Shown one piece after another: positions 36,404 through 48,187 of a DNA stretch of 64,000 bases; the first letter of the stretch is position 1; each line of letters opens with the position of its first letter. Source of the DNA: Enterobacter cloacae (GTDB taxonomy: Bacteria > Pseudomonadota > Gammaproteobacteria > Enterobacterales > Enterobacteriaceae). A program made the translations under genes and the position numbers. The notes under the pieces were generated by a model. The model was not told the DNA's origin. It ran no database searches and saw nothing but the letters and a program-made list of their open reading frames with translations. The stretch covers positions 3,100,001-3,164,000 of the forward strand of contig NZ_CP056117.1 of assembly GCF_013375935.1 (NCBI RefSeq), given 5' to 3'.

Positions 36404-36677
36404 GTTTTACTTCCTAATGGGTTCCAGATCTGGCGCGTAGTTTACTGTCTGGCGCGCCGCTTGACAAAATTCTGGCTGCCGCATCTTGAAATGCGAATAA
36501 TTACTTACCTGAACAATTAGAATTTCAAGCTGTTCAATACCTTATTTGTAAATTTTTGTCGGGCAGTTATCTGTAAATGTGATCATTCACGCAACTCATA
36601 TAAGAGCTGTTGTCTATACTTTACACACAAGGAGAAGGGGCTTTTCCCCTGACAACCCAAAGTTCCGGAGGTGACAT

Positions 36678-36953
36678 ATGAAACGCAAAAACGCTTCAAT
36701 GCTCGGTAACGTGCTAATGGGGTTGGGACTGTTCGTGATGGTCGCCGGTGTCGGTTATTCAATTTTAAACCAACTACCGCAGCTTGACCTTCCACAATAC
36801 TTTGCGCATGGCGCGGTGCTGAGCATCTTCCTCGGTGCGGTATTGTGGCTCGCCGGGGCGCGCGTGAGCGGACATGAGGAAGTATGCGATAAATACTGGT
36901 GGGTGCGCCATTACGATAAACGATGCCGCCGCGACCAGCATAAGCACGGCTAG
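36678..36953 (+). CDS. ychH: Small inner-membrane stress protein YchH
   Basis: The 91-aa protein has two hydrophobic segments (MLGNVLMGLGLFVMVAGVGY and FAHGAVLSIFLGAVLWLAG) and a charged cytosolic tail. It closely matches E. coli YchH, a stress- and biofilm-related membrane protein reported to be CRP-controlled. A near-palindrome GTGATCATTCAC at about 36578 could be part of such control (weak). GGAGGTGACAT precedes the ATG. It is divergent from pth, as in E. coli. Confidence 0.95.
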   Translation: MKRKNASMLGNVLMGLGLFVMVAGVGYSILNQLPQLDLPQYFAHGAVLSIFLGAVLWLAGARVSGHEEVCDKYWWVRHYDKRCRRDQHKHG

Positions 36954-36973
36954 TGCCCAATAAAGAACACCGA

Positions 36974-37001
36974 AACGACTCCATCTGGGGTCGTTTTTTT
37001 T
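36974..37001 (+). terminator. ychH terminator
   Basis: AACGACTCC (36974-36982) pairs with GGGGTCGTT (36987-36995) with one G-T wobble and loop ATCT, followed by a T run. Confidence 0.85.
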
Positions 37002-37072
37002 GCATGACGCATTGACCCTCACGTAACGTAAGGCTTCAGAGTAGCGACACTGGCAGAACAAAAGGAGCCGTT

Positions 37073-38131
37073 ATGTTAATTCAGGTGGGTGAACTGGCGA
37101 AGCGCGCCGGGATCACCGTGCGGACATTGCATCACTATGAGCAAACAGGGTTGCTGTTGCCTTCTGCCAGAAGCGCGGCAGGCTACCGGCTTTATAACCT
37201 GGCGGACGTGCAGCGTCTGCATATGATCCAGACGCTGGCGAAAGCGGGTCTGGAGCTTGCCGAAATAAGGGAGTTTCTGGAACAGGGATCGCTGTCGTTA
37301 ACCGAGCTACTCGATGGACAAATCACTCTGCTGGACAAGCAGCTACGCAGCATCCATACGCTGCGCGACCGGCTGGTGGAATTGCGTACCGGGCTTAACG
37401 ACGATGCGACGCCGGATCTGGAATCCTGGCTACAGACTCTGGAGTTAATGAATATGTACGATCGCTGGTTTAGCAAAGAAGAATTACAGCAGCTGCCGTT
37501 TGCGGTGGAGAAAGAGGCGCTGGCGGATATCTGGTCCGGTCTGGTCAATGAGGCCAAAAAAATGCTGGAACAACACGTCGACGTCAGGGATCCGCAGGCG
37601 ATTGATTTGGCGTCGCGCTGGATGGAGCGCCTGGAGAAGGATACCGCAGGCAGGCCGGAATTCCTGACCCGGCTCAACGAGATGCACAGCGTTGAGCCGC
37701 AGATGCAGGAGCAAACCGGCATCACGCCGGAGATGACTGATTACATCACGCGGGCGTTTGCCGAATCAAAGCTCAGCATCTGGGAGAAGTATCTCTCTGC
37801 TGAGGAGATGGCTTTTACCCGGGCGCATTACTTTGACCGCATGATGGAGTGGCCGCCGCTGGTGGCGAAGCTGCACAGGGCGCAGCGCGAACGGCTCGAC
37901 CCCGCATCGGACGGTGCGCAACAGCTGGCAGAAACCTGGCTGGCGCTGTTCCAGTCATACGCAGGAACAAACCCGGAGACGCAGCAAAAGTTTCGTATCG
38001 CCATGCAGCAGGAGCCGCATCTGATGAAAGGTACGTGGATGACGCCTGCCGTGCTTGAATGGCTCCAGCAGGCGATAGGGGTGATGATGCAGAGACGCTT
38101 CTCTGCATCACGTGACTCACAGATCCGCTAA
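37073..38131 (+). CDS. MerR-family regulator with TipA-like domain
   Basis: The 352-aa protein has an N-terminal MerR winged helix ([40 protein letters not shown]). A dimerising coiled coil covers about 80-110. Two similar helical blocks follow with TipAS-like text ([40 protein letters not shown]). TipA-type proteins bind drugs or small molecules; the ligand here is unknown. It lies between ychH and dauA, which are neighbours in E. coli, so it is an insertion relative to that genome. It ends 15 bp into the convergent dauA gene. GGAG precedes the ATG. Confidence 0.88.
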   Translation: MLIQVGELAKRAGITVRTLHHYEQTGLLLPSARSAAGYRLYNLADVQRLHMIQTLAKAGLELAEIREFLEQGSLSLTELLDGQITLLDKQLRSIHTLRDRLVELRTGLNDDATPDLESWLQTLELMNMYDRWFSKEELQQLPFAVEKEALADIWSGLVNEAKKMLEQHVDVRDPQAIDLASRWMERLEKDTAGRPEFLTRLNEMHSVEPQMQEQTGITPEMTDYITRAFAESKLSIWEKYLSAEEMAFTRAHYFDRMMEWPPLVAKLHRAQRERLDPASDGAQQLAETWLALFQSYAGTNPETQQKFRIAMQQEPHLMKGTWMTPAVLEWLQQAIGVMMQRRFSASRDSQIR

Positions 38132-39796
38132 TGCGGCTTCCCGGTTAGGGTAGAAGGACAACCGGCCAGGGATAGGCTGGATGCCCGCGCGCGCCATGGT
38201 GCGCAGCGGCTGAAATTCAAGATTGCTTATCCGCAGCTCGCAGCCTGCCGGCAGACGCGCAACAAAGCGCTGGAAGGCATCCAGACCGCCCGCATCCAGC
38301 ACCGGGACGGCATCCCACTTCAGCACCACAATCCGTTTACCCGCGATGCGGGATTCCAGGTCGCTGAACAACCCTTCCGCGGCAGCAAAGAACAGGGGGC
38401 CGATCACGCGCAACACCAGCACATCGTCAGGCACCTCAGCGTTAACCGGCGAGAGACGTGTCATCTGCGCAATACGGCGCATAAACAGCAGCGAGGCCAG
38501 CACAATGCCGACGCTGATGGCGATAACCATATCGAACAGCACGGTCAGCGACATGCAGATTAGCATCACGATGATGTCGTCTTTCGGCGCGCGACGCAGC
38601 AGGTTAACCACCTTATGCGCCTCGCTCATGTTCCAGGCCACCATCAGCAGCAGGGCGGCCATGGCGGAGAGCGGAAGCCACGAAAGCAGCGGGGCAAGGA
38701 TCAGCAGTGCCATAATCACCAGCAGGGAGTGAATGACCGCAGATACCGGGGACGTTGCCCCCGCGCGCACGTTCGCGGCGGAGCGGGCAATCGCCGCCGT
38801 AGCCGTTATTCCGCCGAAGAAGGGCGCGACGATATTGCCTAAGCCCTGGCCGACCAGCTCACCGTTGGCTTTATGTTTGGTGCCGGTCATGCCGTCCAGC
38901 ACCACGGCGCAGAGCAGGGATTCAATGGCTCCCAGCATCGCCATGGAGAACGCGGCGGGCAGCAGGGCGCGAAGGGAATCCCAGCTTAAGGTGAAGCTGG
39001 AGCCGGGTATATTCCACGGCAGCACCAGCTGCGGCAGCAGCTGCGGGATCCCGTTGCCCTGTGAGCCGTCCGCCAGAACGTAGTGGAACTGGGAACCAAT
39101 GGTGGCGACCTGTCCGCCGAGCAGGTTGACGATGCCCATCACCGCGCAGCCCAGCAGCAGGGCGGGCAGGTGCCCCGGAAGGCGAATGCCCAGGCGAGGC
39201 CAGACGATCAGCGTGCCGAGGGTAACGATGCCGATAGCCGCGTCGCCCAGGTTGGCCGTCGGCAGCGCCATAAACAGCGCGCTCACTTTCTGCAAATAGT
39301 GCTCCGGAACGTGCGCCATCTCCAGGCCGAGGAAGTCCTTGATCTGCATGGTCCCGATGGTAATACCAATACCCGAGGTGAACCCCAGCGTCACGGAAAG
39401 GGGAATATATTCAATCAGCCGTCCAAAGCGGGCCAGACCGAACAGAATTAAAAAGACGCCGGACATCGGGGTGGCAACCAGCAGGCCTGCCAGACCAAAC
39501 TGTTGGGAAACCGGATAGAGGATCACAACAAAGGCGGCGGTCGGGCCGGAAACGCTGAAGCGGGACCCGCCCGTCAGCGCAATCACAATCCCGGCAACCG
39601 CCGACGTGTAAAGGCCGTACTGCGGCGCGACGCCGCTGCCAATCGCCAGCGCCATCGCCAGCGGGATGGCAATGATCCCGACGGTGATACCGGCAATCAG
39701 GTCACGGACAAAGCGTGACGAGGTGTATTTCTCTTTCCAGCAGGCGTCGATGAGGGCGCGAAAGGGCAGAACATGTGAGGAGGTTACGTTTTTCAC
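38117..39796 (-). CDS. dauA: C4-dicarboxylate transporter DauA (SulP family)
   Basis: The 559-aa inner-membrane protein (E. coli DauA/YchM, same length) takes up succinate and other dicarboxylates under aerobic acidic conditions. About 12-14 membrane helices cover residues 35-430 ([29 protein letters not shown] is the SulP core motif). A C-terminal STAS domain lies at about 440-550 ([20 protein letters not shown]). In E. coli the STAS domain binds acyl carrier protein. Confidence 0.97.
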   Translation of the reverse strand: MKNVTSSHVLPFRALIDACWKEKYTSSRFVRDLIAGITVGIIAIPLAMALAIGSGVAPQYGLYTSAVAGIVIALTGGSRFSVSGPTAAFVVILYPVSQQFGLAGLLVATPMSGVFLILFGLARFGRLIEYIPLSVTLGFTSGIGITIGTMQIKDFLGLEMAHVPEHYLQKVSALFMALPTANLGDAAIGIVTLGTLIVWPRLGIRLPGHLPALLLGCAVMGIVNLLGGQVATIGSQFHYVLADGSQGNGIPQLLPQLVLPWNIPGSSFTLSWDSLRALLPAAFSMAMLGAIESLLCAVVLDGMTGTKHKANGELVGQGLGNIVAPFFGGITATAAIARSAANVRAGATSPVSAVIHSLLVIMALLILAPLLSWLPLSAMAALLLMVAWNMSEAHKVVNLLRRAPKDDIIVMLICMSLTVLFDMVIAISVGIVLASLLFMRRIAQMTRLSPVNAEVPDDVLVLRVIGPLFFAAAEGLFSDLESRIAGKRIVVLKWDAVPVLDAGGLDAFQRFVARLPAGCELRISNLEFQPLRTMARAGIQPIPGRLSFYPNREAALADL

Positions 39797-39864
39797 AATT
39801 ATCTATCATCCGTGTGCGCATCATCTGTCATATAAATGGCAGGTGAAGGAGGCATTAATCATTG

Positions 39865-39985
39865 CTCGTCATACTTCGCGCTGCAGATGCGTTGGCTGCG
39901 CTCATTCACCCCAGTCACTTACTTTAAGTAAGCTCCTGGGATTCATTCACTTGCCGCCTTCCTGCAAAACGAATTATTTAGAGCA
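39865..39985. repeat. ERIC element (enterobacterial repetitive intergenic consensus)
   Basis: The roughly 120-bp imperfect palindrome contains both core ERIC arms: GCGCTCATTCACCCCAGTCA and TAAGTAAGCTCCTGGGATTC. It starts with GTCATACTTC and ends with GAATTATTTAGAG, the typical ERIC termini. It lies between dauA and prs. ERIC elements are non-autonomous repeats that fold in RNA and may act on transcript stability. Confidence 0.92.
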
Positions 39986-40007
39986 TTAATACATAACAGA
40001 AACAAAA

Positions 40008-40031
40008 AAACCCGCCGCAGCGGGTTTTTTG
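40008..40031 (-). terminator. prs terminator
   Basis: ACCCGC (40011-40016) and GCGGGT (40021-40026) form a hairpin with a run of T on the minus strand, directly after the prs stop. Confidence 0.9.
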
Positions 40032-40042
40032 GCCGTGTTCGA

Positions 40043-41059
<1,017 letters not shown>

Positions 41060-41115
41060 CTATCCAGGCGGTGTATTAAAGAGCGCGATGCAACGTCTGG
41101 AACAGGGTGACGTTG

Positions 41116-41985
41116 TCACCGAAACTCAGTCTGCGCCAGAATGGCCTGCTGTAGGGGGGAGGTGTTCATCCCGCGCGCTACAAAACCATGCAGCCAAACC
41201 GGCGCTTGCTCAAGCACCTGACGGGCGGCGGACTCGGTGTCAAATTCAGCAAAGACACAGGCCCCTGTACCGGTCAGGCGCGACGGCGCGTATTCTAACA
41301 GCCAGGAAAGCACCGCATCAACCTCGCGAAAACGTTTTCTTGCGATATCCTCGCAATCGTTGCTGAATTCACAATTTAATAACGTTTCTATTGACCGTAC
41401 CGGGGTATTTCTTTTCAGGTCAGGATCTTTAAAGATGACCGGGGTAGGAATACTCACTCCGGGATGCACAATCAGATACCATTTTTCCGGCGGGTCGACC
41501 GGCGTCAGAATTTCACCCACGCCTTCGGCAAACGCCGCGTGGCCGCGCACAAACACCGGTACATCCGCGCCCAGCGTCAACCCTAATGCTGCCAGCTCGT
41601 CTGTGGAAAGATCGCAGCCCCACAGGTGATTAAGGGCCACCAGCACGGTCGCGGCATTTGACGAACCGCCGCCGAGACCACCCCCCATCGGCAGGCGTTT
41701 CTCGATACGGATACCCGCCCCGCTTCCCGCGGGCAGACGACCGGACGCCGACGCTGCTTTCATCAGCAGGCGCGCGGCGCGTACGATGAGGTTATCGTCA
41801 TGCTCCACGCCGTCGACGGGAGTCAGCAGGCAAATCTGACCGTCATGACGTGGCTCGATAAAGATCGTGTCGCCGTAATCGACAAACTGAAACAGCGTTT
41901 GCAGCGTGTGATAGCCGTCAGCGCGCTGCCCGGTGATATAGAGAAACAGGTTCAGTTTTGCGGGAGAGGGCCAGCGGGTCATCAT
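41116..41985 (-). CDS. ispE: 4-diphosphocytidyl-2-C-methyl-D-erythritol kinase
   Basis: The 289-aa GHMP kinase (E. coli 283) phosphorylates CDP-methylerythritol in the MEP isoprenoid pathway. It has the N-terminal motif [15 protein letters not shown], the ATP-binding glycine loop [14 protein letters not shown], and the C-terminal [13 protein letters not shown]. Its first ATG overlaps the lolB stop (ATGATG), so it is coupled to lolB. Confidence 0.97.
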   Translation of the reverse strand: MMTRWPSPAKLNLFLYITGQRADGYHTLQTLFQFVDYGDTIFIEPRHDGQICLLTPVDGVEHDDNLIVRAARLLMKAASASGRLPAGSGAGIRIEKRLPMGGGLGGGSSNAATVLVALNHLWGCDLSTDELAALGLTLGADVPVFVRGHAAFAEGVGEILTPVDPPEKWYLIVHPGVSIPTPVIFKDPDLKRNTPVRSIETLLNCEFSNDCEDIARKRFREVDAVLSWLLEYAPSRLTGTGACVFAEFDTESAARQVLEQAPVWLHGFVARGMNTSPLQQAILAQTEFR

Positions 41986-42593
41986 TTAACGATCCAGTTG
42001 TCCATCTTCAGCTTGATGCGCTGGCTACCCTGCGTCAGCTCCATATTGGACGGCAGCGACGGCTGAGTCTTGCTGTCATAGGCGCTGTAAACCACTTTCC
42101 AGGTTTTACCGTTCTGGGTGTAGTTCACCTGGCTCAGACGGTATTGTTCGTCAAGCTTATAGTCGGTTGCATCACCCGGCAGGCCGAGGATCCACTGGCG
42201 CAGGCTGTTGAGCGGGATCGGCATCCCGGTTAGCTTGCCAATCATCTCTTCGGCATCGGTCGCGGTATAGTGCTGGCCTTTGTTATCGGTGATCTGCGCT
42301 TCGCCCGGTTTCGCGATAAGCTCCAGCTCGGTGCTGCCCAGCGGGTTCAGCAGCAGCAGGCGATAGTTGTCCTGGCCCGTCTGCTGCCAGAAAAAGCGTG
42401 CATAAACCTTTTGCTCGTCAGAGAGATAGGCAAACGCGCCGCGGGTCTGGTACTGGCTTAATTTCAGCACGTCCTGCTGGTGCTGACGCCACTGCGGTGA
42501 GTCAGGGCTTTTGCCCGGGCCTTTCGGCTGATGAACGGAACAGGCGGTCAGAACGAGGGCCGCCAGAGGCAGCAGGCGAATCATTCGGGTCAT
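41982..42593 (-). CDS. lolB: Outer-membrane lipoprotein receptor LolB
   Basis: The 203-aa lipoprotein (E. coli 207) receives lipoproteins from the periplasmic carrier LolA and inserts them into the outer membrane. The lipobox LTAC places the lipidated cysteine at residue 18; residue +2 is Ser, consistent with outer-membrane sorting. Family text such as [17 protein letters not shown] is present. It is divergent from hemA. Confidence 0.97.
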   Translation of the reverse strand: MTRMIRLLPLAALVLTACSVHQPKGPGKSPDSPQWRQHQQDVLKLSQYQTRGAFAYLSDEQKVYARFFWQQTGQDNYRLLLLNPLGSTELELIAKPGEAQITDNKGQHYTATDAEEMIGKLTGMPIPLNSLRQWILGLPGDATDYKLDEQYRLSQVNYTQNGKTWKVVYSAYDSKTQPSLPSNMELTQGSQRIKLKMDNWIVK

Positions 42594-42795
42594 AATGATG
42601 ACAAATCCTTGAGATACGTTGCAGTTATTAGTGTTAATGCTAGCGTTGAAGGGGGGGCATCGTCTACGTTCAAATTATCTCAAAGCGCTATATAACCTAT
42701 TACTCCGAAAGGGTGCAGTCTCTTTTATTGATCTCGCGCATCCTGTATGATGCGTCCTGCTAACCTTATTAACGCTGGTACTACTCCCGCTCAAC

Positions 42796-44052
42796 ATGAC
42801 CCTATTAGCACTCGGCATTAACCACAAAACGGCCCCGGTTTCGCTGCGAGAACGCGTTACGTTTTCGCCGGATACGCTCGACCTGGCGCTGGACAGCCTG
42901 CTCGCACAGCCGATGGTGCAGGGTGGCGTGGTGCTGTCGACGTGCAACCGTACCGAGCTTTACTTGAGCGTAGAGGAGCAGGACAACCTGCACGACGCGC
43001 TGATCCGCTGGCTCTGCGATTACCACAACCTCAACGAGGAAGAGCTGCGCAACAGCCTGTACTGGCATCAGGATAACGATGCGGTCAGCCATCTTATGCG
43101 CGTCGCGAGCGGTCTGGATTCGCTGGTGCTCGGCGAGCCGCAGATCCTCGGCCAGGTGAAAAAAGCCTTTGCGGATTCCCAGAAAGGGCATCTGAAAGCC
43201 AGCGAACTGGAGCGTATGTTCCAGAAGTCGTTCTCCGTGGCCAAGCGTGTGCGAACCGAAACCGACATTGGTGCCAGTGCGGTTTCGGTTGCCTTCGCGG
43301 CCTGTACGCTCGCCCGTCAAATCTTTGAGTCGCTGTCGACCGTCACGGTGCTGCTGGTGGGGGCTGGTGAAACCATCGAGCTGGTGGCGCGCCATCTTCG
43401 CGAACACAAAGTGAAGAAGATGATTATCGCCAACCGTACCCGCGAGCGTGCGCAGGCGCTGGCAGATGAAGTGGGCGCTGAGGTGATTGCCCTGAGCGAC
43501 ATCGATGAACGCCTGAAAGAGGCCGACATTATTATCAGCTCTACCGCGAGCCCGCTGCCGATTATCGGCAAAGGGATGGTCGAACGTGCGCTGAAGTCTC
43601 GCCGAAATCAGCCGATGCTGCTGGTGGATATCGCCGTTCCGCGCGATGTTGAACCGGAAGTGGGCAAGCTCGCGAACGCCTACCTTTACAGCGTTGACGA
43701 TCTGCAAAGCATCATTTCGCACAACCTTGCCCAGCGTAAAGCGGCGGCGGTGCAGGCGGAAACCATCGTTGAGCAGGAAACCAGCGAATTTATGGCCTGG
43801 CTGCGCGCGCAAAGCGTCAGCGAGACCATCCGCGAGTACCGCGGTCAGGCGGAGCAGGTGCGTGATGACCTGACGGCCAAAGCGCTCGCGGCGCTTGAAC
43901 AGGGCGGCGACGCGCAGGCAATTATGCAGGATCTGGCCTGGAAGCTGACCAACCGACTGATCCATGCTCCAACCAAATCTCTTCAGCAGGCTGCCCGTGA
44001 CGGGGATGATGAACGCCTGACTATTCTGCGCAACAGCCTCGGGCTGGAATAG
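42796..44052 (+). CDS. hemA: Glutamyl-tRNA reductase
   Basis: The 418-aa enzyme (same length in E. coli) reduces glutamyl-tRNA to glutamate semialdehyde, the first committed step of haem and sirohaem synthesis. The nucleophile Cys50 lies in STCNRTELY. The NADPH-binding region is [17 protein letters not shown] and the C-terminal dimerisation helix is long. The basic N-terminus ([14 protein letters not shown]) is the region that confers haem-regulated turnover. Sirohaem is also the cofactor of the nitrite reductase at the right of this window. It is the first gene of hemA-prfA-prmC. Confidence 0.98.
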   Translation: MTLLALGINHKTAPVSLRERVTFSPDTLDLALDSLLAQPMVQGGVVLSTCNRTELYLSVEEQDNLHDALIRWLCDYHNLNEEELRNSLYWHQDNDAVSHLMRVASGLDSLVLGEPQILGQVKKAFADSQKGHLKASELERMFQKSFSVAKRVRTETDIGASAVSVAFAACTLARQIFESLSTVTVLLVGAGETIELVARHLREHKVKKMIIANRTRERAQALADEVGAEVIALSDIDERLKEADIIISSTASPLPIIGKGMVERALKSRRNQPMLLVDIAVPRDVEPEVGKLANAYLYSVDDLQSIISHNLAQRKAAAVQAETIVEQETSEFMAWLRAQSVSETIREYRGQAEQVRDDLTAKALAALEQGGDAQAIMQDLAWKLTNRLIHAPTKSLQQAARDGDDERLTILRNSLGLE

Positions 44053-44093
44053 CGCCCTATACCCATTTTCTATGACAAGGTGCATTTACGCCT

Positions 44094-45176
44094 ATGAAGC
44101 CTTCTATCGTCGCTAAACTGGAAGCTCTGCACGAGCGCCATGAAGAAGTACAGGCGCTGCTCGGCGATGCCGGGACCATTGCCGACCAGGAACGTTTTCG
44201 CGCGCTGTCGCGTGAATACGCGCAGTTAAGTGATGTTTCAAAATGCTTTACCGACTGGCAACAGGTTCAGGAAGATATCGAAACCGCGCAGATGATGCTC
44301 GACGATCCTGAAATGCGCGAGATGGCGCAGGAAGAGCTGCAGGATGCCAAAGCGCGTTCAGAGGAGATGGAGCAGCAGCTTCAGGTGCTTCTGCTGCCGA
44401 AAGATCCGGATGACGAACGTAACGCCTTCGTGGAAGTGCGCGCCGGTACCGGCGGCGACGAAGCCGCGCTGTTTGCCGGGGATCTGTTCCGTATGTACAG
44501 CCGTTATGCAGAGTCCCGCCGCTGGCGCGTGGAGATCATGAGCGCCAATGAAGGCGAGCACGGCGGCTATAAAGAGGTGATCGCCAAGATCAGCGGTGAC
44601 GGCGTCTATGGCCGACTGAAGTTTGAATCCGGCGGCCATCGCGTGCAGCGCGTGCCGGCCACCGAGTCGCAGGGACGCATCCACACCTCTGCCTGTACGG
44701 TGGCGGTGATGCCTGAGCTGCCGGAAGCGGAACTGCCGGATATCAACCCGGCGGACCTGCGTATCGACACCTTCCGCTCCTCCGGGGCGGGTGGTCAGCA
44801 CGTTAACACCACCGATTCCGCCATCCGTATTACCCACCTGCCAACCGGCATTGTAGTGGAGTGTCAGGACGAACGTTCCCAGCACAAAAACAAAGCCAAG
44901 GCGCTGTCGGTGCTGGGTGCGCGCATTCACGCGGCGGAAATGGCTAAACGCCAGCAGGCGGAAGCCTCTACCCGCCGCAACCTGCTGGGCAGCGGCGACC
45001 GCAGCGATCGTAACCGCACCTATAACTTCCCTCAGGGCCGCGTGACCGACCACCGTATCAACCTGACGCTCTACCGTCTGGATGAGGCGATGGAAGGCAA
45101 GCTCGATATGCTGATTGAGCCTATCGTGCAGGAATACCAGGCCGACCAGCTGGCGGCGCTGTCCGAGCAGGATTAA
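44094..45176 (+). CDS. prfA: Peptide chain release factor 1
   Basis: The 360-aa release factor ends translation at UAA and UAG. It has the codon-recognition PAT motif in [14 protein letters not shown] and the catalytic GGQ at residues 233-235 ([14 protein letters not shown]). It lies 41 bp after hemA. Its stop overlaps the start of prmC, whose product methylates this GGQ glutamine. Confidence 0.98.
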   Translation: MKPSIVAKLEALHERHEEVQALLGDAGTIADQERFRALSREYAQLSDVSKCFTDWQQVQEDIETAQMMLDDPEMREMAQEELQDAKARSEEMEQQLQVLLLPKDPDDERNAFVEVRAGTGGDEAALFAGDLFRMYSRYAESRRWRVEIMSANEGEHGGYKEVIAKISGDGVYGRLKFESGGHRVQRVPATESQGRIHTSACTVAVMPELPEAELPDINPADLRIDTFRSSGAGGQHVNTTDSAIRITHLPTGIVVECQDERSQHKNKAKALSVLGARIHAAEMAKRQQAEASTRRNLLGSGDRSDRNRTYNFPQGRVTDHRINLTLYRLDEAMEGKLDMLIEPIVQEYQADQLAALSEQD

Positions 45177-46006
45177 TGGATTTTCAACGCTGGCTACGCC
45201 ATGCCGCCAGCGCGCTTTCTGCGGGTGAAAGCCCGAAGCGCGACGCCGAAATACTGCTGGAATACGTCACGGGCAAAGCCCGGACGTACCTGCTGGCGTT
45301 CGGTGAAACCATCCTGACCGCTGAACAGCTTTCGCAGCTGGAGTCGCTGCTTGCCCGCCGCAAAGCCGGCGAGCCGGTGGCGCATCTGGTAGGCGAACGC
45401 GAGTTCTGGTCACTTCCGCTGTACGTCTCAGCGGCCACGCTGATCCCGCGCCCGGACACCGAGTGTCTGGTGGAGCAGGCGCTGGCGCGATTACCGGCGC
45501 AGCCGTGCCGGATCCTCGATCTCGGAACGGGCACCGGCGCCATTGCGCTGGCGCTTGCCAGCGAGCGGCCGGACTGCACCGTGACGGCAGTGGACGTGAT
45601 GCCTGATGCGGTCACTCTCGCGCTGCGCAACGTTGAGCGTCTGGGGCTTAGCAATGTTTCCGTTCTGCAAAGCAGCTGGTTTACCGCCCTTGAAGACCGC
45701 CTGTTCGACATGATTGTCAGCAATCCTCCCTACATTGACGAAAATGACCCGCATCTGGCGCAGGGCGACGTACGCTTTGAACCGCTGACGGCGCTGGTAG
45801 CCGCTAATCAGGGGCTTGCGGATCTCGATCATATTGTGACAACGTCACGGCAACATCTGCTTCCCGATGGCTGGCTGCTGGTGGAACATGGCTGGACGCA
45901 GGGGGAGGCGGTGCGGGCGCTGTTTACGCGTGCCGGCTATCGCATGGTGGAAACCTGTCGGGATTACGGCGGCAACGAGCGTCTTACGCTGGGGCAGCGG
46001 TCATGA
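45176..46006 (+). CDS. prmC: Release-factor glutamine methyltransferase PrmC
   Basis: The 276-aa SAM-dependent enzyme (E. coli 277) N5-methylates the GGQ glutamine of RF1 and RF2. It has the SAM-binding motif LDLGTGTGAIALALA and the catalytic NPPY in MIVSNPPYIDEND. The ATG overlaps the prfA stop by one base, and its own stop overlaps sirB2 by 4 bp. Confidence 0.98.
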   Translation: MDFQRWLRHAASALSAGESPKRDAEILLEYVTGKARTYLLAFGETILTAEQLSQLESLLARRKAGEPVAHLVGEREFWSLPLYVSAATLIPRPDTECLVEQALARLPAQPCRILDLGTGTGAIALALASERPDCTVTAVDVMPDAVTLALRNVERLGLSNVSVLQSSWFTALEDRLFDMIVSNPPYIDENDPHLAQGDVRFEPLTALVAANQGLADLDHIVTTSRQHLLPDGWLLVEHGWTQGEAVRALFTRAGYRMVETCRDYGGNERLTLGQRS

Positions 46007-46395
46007 GCCTGTTTACGCTGCTGATCTCCGTTCACCTGATTGCCGTTGCCCTGACCATCGGCTTTTTCATTGTCCGCTACTGGTGGCGCTACAGTAATAA
46101 TCCGCTGATTAACGCCCGCTGGGTGCGCATCGCTCCGCACTGTATCGACACGGTGCTGTTTCTTTCCGGCGCCGGCTTAATGTGGAAGACCGGCTATCTG
46201 CCATTTACTGATAAAGGCGCATGGCTGACTGAAAAGCTGTTTGGCGTTATCATCTACATCGTTTTGGGTTTTATCGCGCTTGGGCGTCATCGTCCGCGCA
46301 GCCAGCAGACGGGTTTTATCGCCTTTCTGCTGGGTCTGGTGGTGCTGTACATCATCATTAAACTCGCCACCACAAGAATACCGTTACTGGGGTAA
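46003..46395 (+). CDS. sirB2: SirB2-family membrane protein
   Basis: The 130-aa inner-membrane protein with four predicted helices (LISVHLIAVALTIGFFIVRYW, CIDTVLFLSGAGLMW, LFGVIIYIVLGFIALG, GFIAFLLGLVVLYIIIKLAT) equals E. coli YchQ/SirB2. The biochemical role is unknown; Salmonella sirB was named as a regulator of invasion genes. It is overlapped by prmC and precedes sirB1. Confidence 0.96.
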   Translation: MSLFTLLISVHLIAVALTIGFFIVRYWWRYSNNPLINARWVRIAPHCIDTVLFLSGAGLMWKTGYLPFTDKGAWLTEKLFGVIIYIVLGFIALGRHRPRSQQTGFIAFLLGLVVLYIIIKLATTRIPLLG

Positions 46396-46398
46396 GTC

Positions 46399-47208
46399 AT
46401 GAGGTCCTTAGCCGATTTCGAATTTAATAAAGCGCCGCTTTGCGATGGTATGATCCTGATTTCAGAGATGATCCGCGACGATTTTACGTCACAGTACGTT
46501 TACGCTGAACTGGAAAATCTGGTTAGCCTGGCGCGCGAGGAGATCAGTCAGGCACGTCCGCAGGACTGGCAACTGGAAAAGCTGATTGAGCTTTTCTACG
46601 GCGAATGGGGTTTCTGCGACACGCGCGGCGTGTACCGCCTGTCTGACGCACTGTGGCTGGACCAGGTGTTGAAAAATCGTCAGGGCAGCGCCGTCGCGTT
46701 GGGCGCCATTTTACTGTGGGTTGCGCACCGGCTGGATATTCCGCTGGTGCCGGTCATCTTCCCGACGCAGATGATCCTGCGCGCGGAGTGGCTGGACGGT
46801 GAGATGTGGTTAATCAATCCGTTTAACGGCGACACGCTGGATGAACACACGCTTGACGTCTGGCTGAAGGGCAACATCAGCCCGATAGCCGAACTGTTCA
46901 ATGAAGATCTTGATGAAGCCGATAACGCTGAGGTTATCCGCAAGCTGCTGGATACGCTGAAGTCTGCGCTGATGGAAGAGCGACAGATGGAGCTGGCGCT
47001 GCGCGCAAGCGAAGTGCTGCTGCAGTTTAATCCGGAAGATCCGTACGAAATCCGCGACCGCGGCCTGATTTACGCGCAGCTCGACTGCGAGCACGTGGCG
47101 CTGAACGATTTGAATTATTTCGTCGAGCAATGTCCGGAAGATCCGATTAGCGAAATGATTCGCGCGCAGATCAACGCGATCGCGCATAAACACATTACAC
47201 TGCATTAA
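46399..47208 (+). CDS. sirB1: SirB1-family transglutaminase-like/TPR protein
   Basis: The 269-aa cytoplasmic protein (E. coli YchA 269) has an N-terminal transglutaminase-like fold (FYGEWGFCDTRGVYRLSD, NRQGSAVALGAILLWVAHRL) and a C-terminal TPR-like part (MELALRASEVLLQFNPEDPYEIRDRGLIYAQLD). The biochemical role is unknown. It starts 3 bp after sirB2 and is followed by kdsA. Confidence 0.96.
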   Translation: MRSLADFEFNKAPLCDGMILISEMIRDDFTSQYVYAELENLVSLAREEISQARPQDWQLEKLIELFYGEWGFCDTRGVYRLSDALWLDQVLKNRQGSAVALGAILLWVAHRLDIPLVPVIFPTQMILRAEWLDGEMWLINPFNGDTLDEHTLDVWLKGNISPIAELFNEDLDEADNAEVIRKLLDTLKSALMEERQMELALRASEVLLQFNPEDPYEIRDRGLIYAQLDCEHVALNDLNYFVEQCPEDPISEMIRAQINAIAHKHITLH

Positions 47209-47235
47209 ATTTAATTCCGATTCACACCTGAATAA

Positions 47236-48099
<864 letters not shown>

Positions 48100-48105
48100 T
48101 AAAAA

Positions 48106-48128
48106 AACCCGCTTCGGCGGGTTTTTTG
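48106..48128 (+). terminator. kdsA terminator
   Basis: ACCCGC (48107-48112) and GCGGGT (48117-48122) flank a stable TTCG tetraloop and are followed by a T run. The A run on the other side makes it usable for the convergent chaA gene too. Confidence 0.92.
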
Positions 48129-48130
48129 TT

Positions 48131-48170
48131 CTCCCTCTCCCCGTGGGAGAGGGTTGGGGTGAGGGCATCA
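48131..48170. repeat. Palindromic CCCTCTCCC repeat unit
   Basis: A perfect 9-bp inverted repeat (CCCTCTCCC at 48133-48141, GGGAGAGGG at 48145-48153) is followed by TTGGGGTGAGGGCATCAG. This small palindrome recurs in intergenic regions of many enteric genomes (from memory). It lies between the convergent kdsA and chaA. Confidence 0.6.
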
Positions 48171-48187
48171 GCTCGCACCAGATAAAA

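Noticed and set aside
42805..44085. 426-codon minus-strand frame opposite hemA
   Set aside because: Complement of hemA, a certain gene; His/Arg-rich translation is typical of antisense frames.
48131..48187. Possible ldr/rdl toxin-antitoxin locus near chaA as in E. coli
   Set aside because: Only 88 bp separate kdsA and chaA, filled by a terminator and a palindrome; no ldr-like ORF fits.
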